Of a stretch of 9,057 bases of DNA, positions 6,490 to 9,057 are shown piece after piece. A model generated the notes under the pieces. It had not been told where the DNA came from, did no database searches, and worked only from the letters and a program-made list of their open reading frames with translations. Each line of letters begins with the position of its first letter. Positions within the stretch are counted from its first letter, which is position 1. The stretch lies in assembly GCA_002401055.1 (NCBI GenBank), contig NVRZ01000109.1, positions 1 through 9,057 of the forward strand, given 5' to 3'. The stretch comes from Bacteroidota bacterium (lineage in GTDB: Bacteria; Bacteroidota; Bacteroidia; NORP154). Both the position numbers and the translations under genes were made by a program.

Positions 6490-7755
6490 TTACTGAATCA
6501 CAATCTTCTGCCTTCCCAACACCGTATTCTCAGAAATCAATTCCAGGAAGTACGTGCCATTTGGCAAAGAGCTACGATCAATGATAAGTTTCTCCGTACT
6601 CAGACCATTCTCAGTTTTAACAAGCTTCCCTCCCAGGTCATAAATTCGGAAGGAGTGAATAGGTGAGCGGTCATCCACCTGAATCGTTATGCTTTTAGAA
6701 AATGGATTTGGAAAAACATTAAACTCTACAACTTCATCGGTCTCTTCCAAGGTCGTCGTAGATCCGGTATAAACGAATACGTGGCTAGTGTCAATATCGA
6801 AAGTTCCCACATATAACTTATTGGCATATACCTCAACGCAGTTAGCAAAGGCATCAGTATGCGCTAAATTCACAGAATTCCAATTGTTTCCATCCCATTT
6901 AGCCACATCGTGTGTCGTTACATTGCCCATTTCTGTAAAATCACCTACCACATATAAGGCACCGTTAAAAACCACCATGTCTCTGAGATCATTCCAGCTG
7001 GTACCAGTAACACCTCCTCCAACGTCTGACCAAGTCGCGCCATTCCATTTTGCAATTTTATTCACGTTTTGTCCACCAGCAGTACTAAGATCCCCTGCTA
7101 CATAAAGCTCACTGTTAAATACCGCCATACTATAAGTTCCTGATGATATTCCGCTTCCAAGCGCAGTCCAGTTAACTCCGTCCCATTTTGCTATATTATT
7201 TGCAGGTACTCCGTTAATTGTATCAAATGATCCGGCAAAAATAAGTTGGTTATTGTAATTAATAATGCTTCCCAAACCTCCGTTGCCAGCAAAATCATAA
7301 TAGGGTTGAAAGCTCCCTCCAATTGATTTTTTTCTCACTACACCATCATCACTCTCCACATATAATTCTGTACCATCACTATACAATGTAGAATGACTAT
7401 AATTGGTCCCCCCTCCATTCACCCAAGTAGAACCATCCCATCTGGAAACTCCAATAACAGAGCCGTGTAACATATCACCTACAGCGTATAAATCACCGTC
7501 AAACTCATCTAATTTCCTGACTCCGCCCCCACCAATTAAGTTTGTGTGCCGCATAATACTAGTTCCATCATAGTATGCCGACCAATAGCAAGTACTGTTG
7601 TCATTTTTTGTAAAGCCCCCGCCTATATATAGATTGCCATTATGTGATTTCATATCCATAATCGCATTGTTAAACGAAGTTATTATATCCCATTGAGCCT
7701 TAAGGTCCGTTGAAAACAATACTAAAATAGTGACGAGTAGATAGTTGGGTTTCAT
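6490..7755 (-). CDS. T9SS-secreted protein with WDG-repeat propeller and C-terminal sorting domain
   Basis: This is an exported protein of unknown role. The signal peptide is hydrophobic (residues 5-15) with likely cleavage after LKA (20). The middle is a beta-propeller-like array of ~45-residue units, each with a core such as RWDGSTW (105), KWDGVNW (190), KWNGATW (236) and KWDGNNW (286), and with repeated LYVAGD/LYVVGDF strands between them. Residues 345-421 are a T9SS type A sorting domain: FPNPF (348-352), a central RIYDLGGKLV strand, LPNGTYFLEL and the end VLGRQKIVIQ. The protein should therefore cross the outer membrane through the Por machinery, after which the domain is usually removed and the cargo released or anchored. 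The start ATG follows an A/T-rich leader. The neighbour on the same strand, 165 bp upstream, has a paralogous sorting domain. No catalytic residues are recognised; binding or adhesion is only a guess. Confidence 0.9.
   Translation of the reverse strand: MKPNYLLVTILVLFSTDLKAQWDIITSFNNAIMDMKSHNGNLYIGGGFTKNDNSTCYWSAYYDGTSIMRHTNLIGGGGVRKLDEFDGDLYAVGDMLHGSVIGVSRWDGSTWVNGGGTNYSHSTLYSDGTELYVESDDGVVRKKSIGGSFQPYYDFAGNGGLGSIINYNNQLIFAGSFDTINGVPANNIAKWDGVNWTALGSGISSGTYSMAVFNSELYVAGDLSTAGGQNVNKIAKWNGATWSDVGGGVTGTSWNDLRDMVVFNGALYVVGDFTEMGNVTTHDVAKWDGNNWNSVNLAHTDAFANCVEVYANKLYVGTFDIDTSHVFVYTGSTTTLEETDEVVEFNVFPNPFSKSITIQVDDRSPIHSFRIYDLGGKLVKTENGLSTEKLIIDRSSLPNGTYFLELISENTVLGRQKIVIQ
6493..6723 (-). repeat. 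Sorting-domain copy 1 (paralogous with 7924-8154)
   Basis: This segment encodes residues 345-421 of the propeller cargo. By eye, about 45 of 78 amino acids match the sorting domain of the next gene. Exact DNA runs are shared, for example ACAATCTTCTGCCT at 6500-6513 and 7931-7944, and TTCCAGGAAGTAC at 6541-6553 and 7972-7984 (plus-strand reading). Confidence 0.8.
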
Positions 7756-7920
7756 AATAATATTTAGTTAATTATAAATCCGAGAGAATCGATTTTTTCG
7801 CAAAAGGGTAATCTGATTGATATTTGTTGATATACATCATATTGCATTACCTAAAGTATTGATATAAGCATGACCAAAACGAGCTAGTACCTGAAAAACA
7901 ATGACAAAAACCAGGAGCAT

Positions 7921-8868
7921 TTATTGGACAACAATCTTCTGCCTACCCAGCACAGCCTTTTCAGAAAGCAGTTCCAGGAAGTACATGCCACCAGACAAAT
8001 TGCCCCGATCAATGACCAAGGTTTCCGCGTTTAATCCATCTTCAGATCTAACCAGATTTCCTCCTAAATCATAAATGCGATATAAGATTATGGATTGACG
8101 ATTACCGGTGGTTACCATAATTTCATGTGAAAAAGGATTGGGAACGACACTAAAACCCACCTGCTCTTCAATAGTCTCAATCCCTACCACTGGAATATTA
8201 TTCAGAATGGCACTATCGAGACCAGCGAAACAAGATGTGTTTTGGATCTGATAACTCATTACAGTAGTAAGTCCTCTAACTTTTTGATGCGTATTGCCCA
8301 ATGAACTAGTTAATGATACCCACTCATCGGTAGCTATACTAGTTTGTGGTACAACGTCATAGATTGCAGGAGTAACACAATTTAATGAATCCTGATACGC
8401 AAGTAAATTTGATGCGGATGCGGCAGCACGAATTACCATTTCTACCGGATCAGTTGCGACCAAACCTAAATTCACAACACTTGCTATATATCCAGCCCAT
8501 CCGCCAAATCCGGGCTGATCATTATCCCAGGCAGTGCTTGATGCTAATTCTTCATTAAACATGGCAAATCCTTGATAAGGGTTATTTGTACCTGAATCAA
8601 CAAACGCAATAAAAATTACACTGTCATAAAAATTCCCAAAAGCAAACGCGCAAGCACAGACCTTTCCAGGAGATTCTGTCATTAAGCTCAAGTTACTTAG
8701 CCTGATCTCAATGTTGGAAGTGTATGTGCAAGGGGACAGAAAAAAGGATTCGTAATTAACGGTAACCGTTATCGTGGTAATTGTATCACTGATACAGGCT
8801 TGAGATTGCTTTCCATATCCCATCAGGAAGATGCCGAGAATTGAGATTCTAAATAATAGATTTTTCAT
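7921..8868 (-). CDS. T9SS-secreted protein with unrecognised six-cysteine N-terminal domain
   Basis: I do not recognise the main domain. The protein has a signal peptide (hydrophobic residues 8-17, likely cleavage near SQA at 24). A ~210-residue region follows with cysteines at 25, 47, 71, 73, 164 and 213, rich in Ser, Thr, Ala and Gly, with no catalytic motif that I can name. In an exported protein these cysteines could form disulphides; the close pair CAC (71-73) is notable. From about residue 238 a T9SS type A sorting domain begins: VPNPF (242-246), RIYDLGGNLV, LSGGMYFLEL and the end VLGRQKIVVQ. The protein is expected on the cell surface or outside the cell. It lies 165 bp upstream of the propeller cargo on the same strand, but that gap and the lack of a terminator leave co-transcription open. 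The sorting domain is sure, the cargo function unknown. Confidence 0.87.
   Translation of the reverse strand: MKNLLFRISILGIFLMGYGKQSQACISDTITTITVTVNYESFFLSPCTYTSNIEIRLSNLSLMTESPGKVCACAFAFGNFYDSVIFIAFVDSGTNNPYQGFAMFNEELASSTAWDNDQPGFGGWAGYIASVVNLGLVATDPVEMVIRAAASASNLLAYQDSLNCVTPAIYDVVPQTSIATDEWVSLTSSLGNTHQKVRGLTTVMSYQIQNTSCFAGLDSAILNNIPVVGIETIEEQVGFSVVPNPFSHEIMVTTGNRQSIILYRIYDLGGNLVRSEDGLNAETLVIDRGNLSGGMYFLELLSEKAVLGRQKIVVQ
7924..8154 (-). repeat. Sorting-domain copy 2 (paralogous with 6493-6723)
   Basis: This segment encodes residues 239-315 of the six-cysteine cargo and matches the sorting domain of the neighbouring gene in the same orientation, 1.4 kb away. The cargo parts of the two proteins do not resemble each other, so only the module is shared. 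Confidence 0.8.
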
Positions 8869-9057
8869 GATACAGCGTTTTAATTATTGAGTTTTTGATG
8901 ATGGAAGGTTTCTAGATTTTATATCGTTAGGAGTTTTAGTTGAGTCATTGTGACGTTCTAGAGATTGTAGAATTTTTAGAGTTCTACTATTGGTTTAAAT
9001 GGAGCTTTTTTTGCTTAGGATGTGAGCGTAATTTATTATGTAAATTTAGATGAAAAT

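Noticed and set aside
7817..7865. Three copies of TTGATAT (7817, 7827, 7859), two of them 10 bp apart
   Set aside because: Helical spacing of two copies is suggestive of an operator, but the words are short and AT-rich and the third is out of phase.
8967..8987. Inverted repeat GTAGAA / TTCTAC with a 9-base loop
   Set aside because: Only 6 AT-rich base pairs and no T-run; too weak to call a terminator or operator.
8869..9057. Possible gene at the right end
   Set aside because: Only very short open frames on both strands; nothing recognisable in these 189 bases.

Overview
The window looks like a chromosomal segment of a Bacteroidota bacterium, probably near the Flavobacteriales or a related order. 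Three things point there: two secreted proteins end in a type IX secretion (Por/T9SS type A) sorting domain, start codons are preceded by A-rich stretches or TAnnTTTG-like boxes rather than clear Shine-Dalgarno sites, and base composition is moderately AT-rich. I see no phage, transposon, CRISPR, rRNA or tRNA sequence. I also do not see a convincing new multi-gene system.

Left edge (1-92): the first ~71 bases are GC-richer (about 56%). On the minus strand they encode a short piece that closely resembles proteobacterial Mfd. The match stops abruptly where the Bacteroidota-like sequence begins, so this is either a chimeric join or a rearrangement.

Plus-strand block (93-2978): a lipoprotein with an alpha/beta-hydrolase domain and a C-terminal helical/TPR region is followed by a dual nuclease, a DEDDh 3'-5' exonuclease fused to a UvrC/Cho-like GIY-YIG nuclease.

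Minus-strand operon (5620 down to 2975): three genes separated by only 1 and 2 bp. In order they encode a lipoprotein of the calcium-dependent PI-PLC-like family, a short GatB/YqeY-domain protein, and a secreted Asp-box (BNR/YCF48-like) propeller that starts with TTG. The last gene converges on the nuclease gene, and the two stop codons share one CTAG.

A 442-bp intergenic region (5621-6062) separates that operon from a divergent ssb gene (6063-6419). This SSB lacks the usual acidic C-terminal tail, and its gene is followed by a very strong GC-rich terminator.

Right block (6490-8868, minus strand): two tandem genes for T9SS cargo proteins. Their N-terminal parts are unrelated (a WDG-repeat propeller and an unrecognised six-cysteine domain), but their sorting domains are close paralogues. 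The last 189 bases (8869-9057) hold no gene that I can support.

Functionally the window mixes DNA maintenance (dual nuclease, SSB) with exported surface proteins (two lipoproteins, an Asp-box propeller, two T9SS cargos). Apart from the three-gene operon, I see little evidence that the genes work together.
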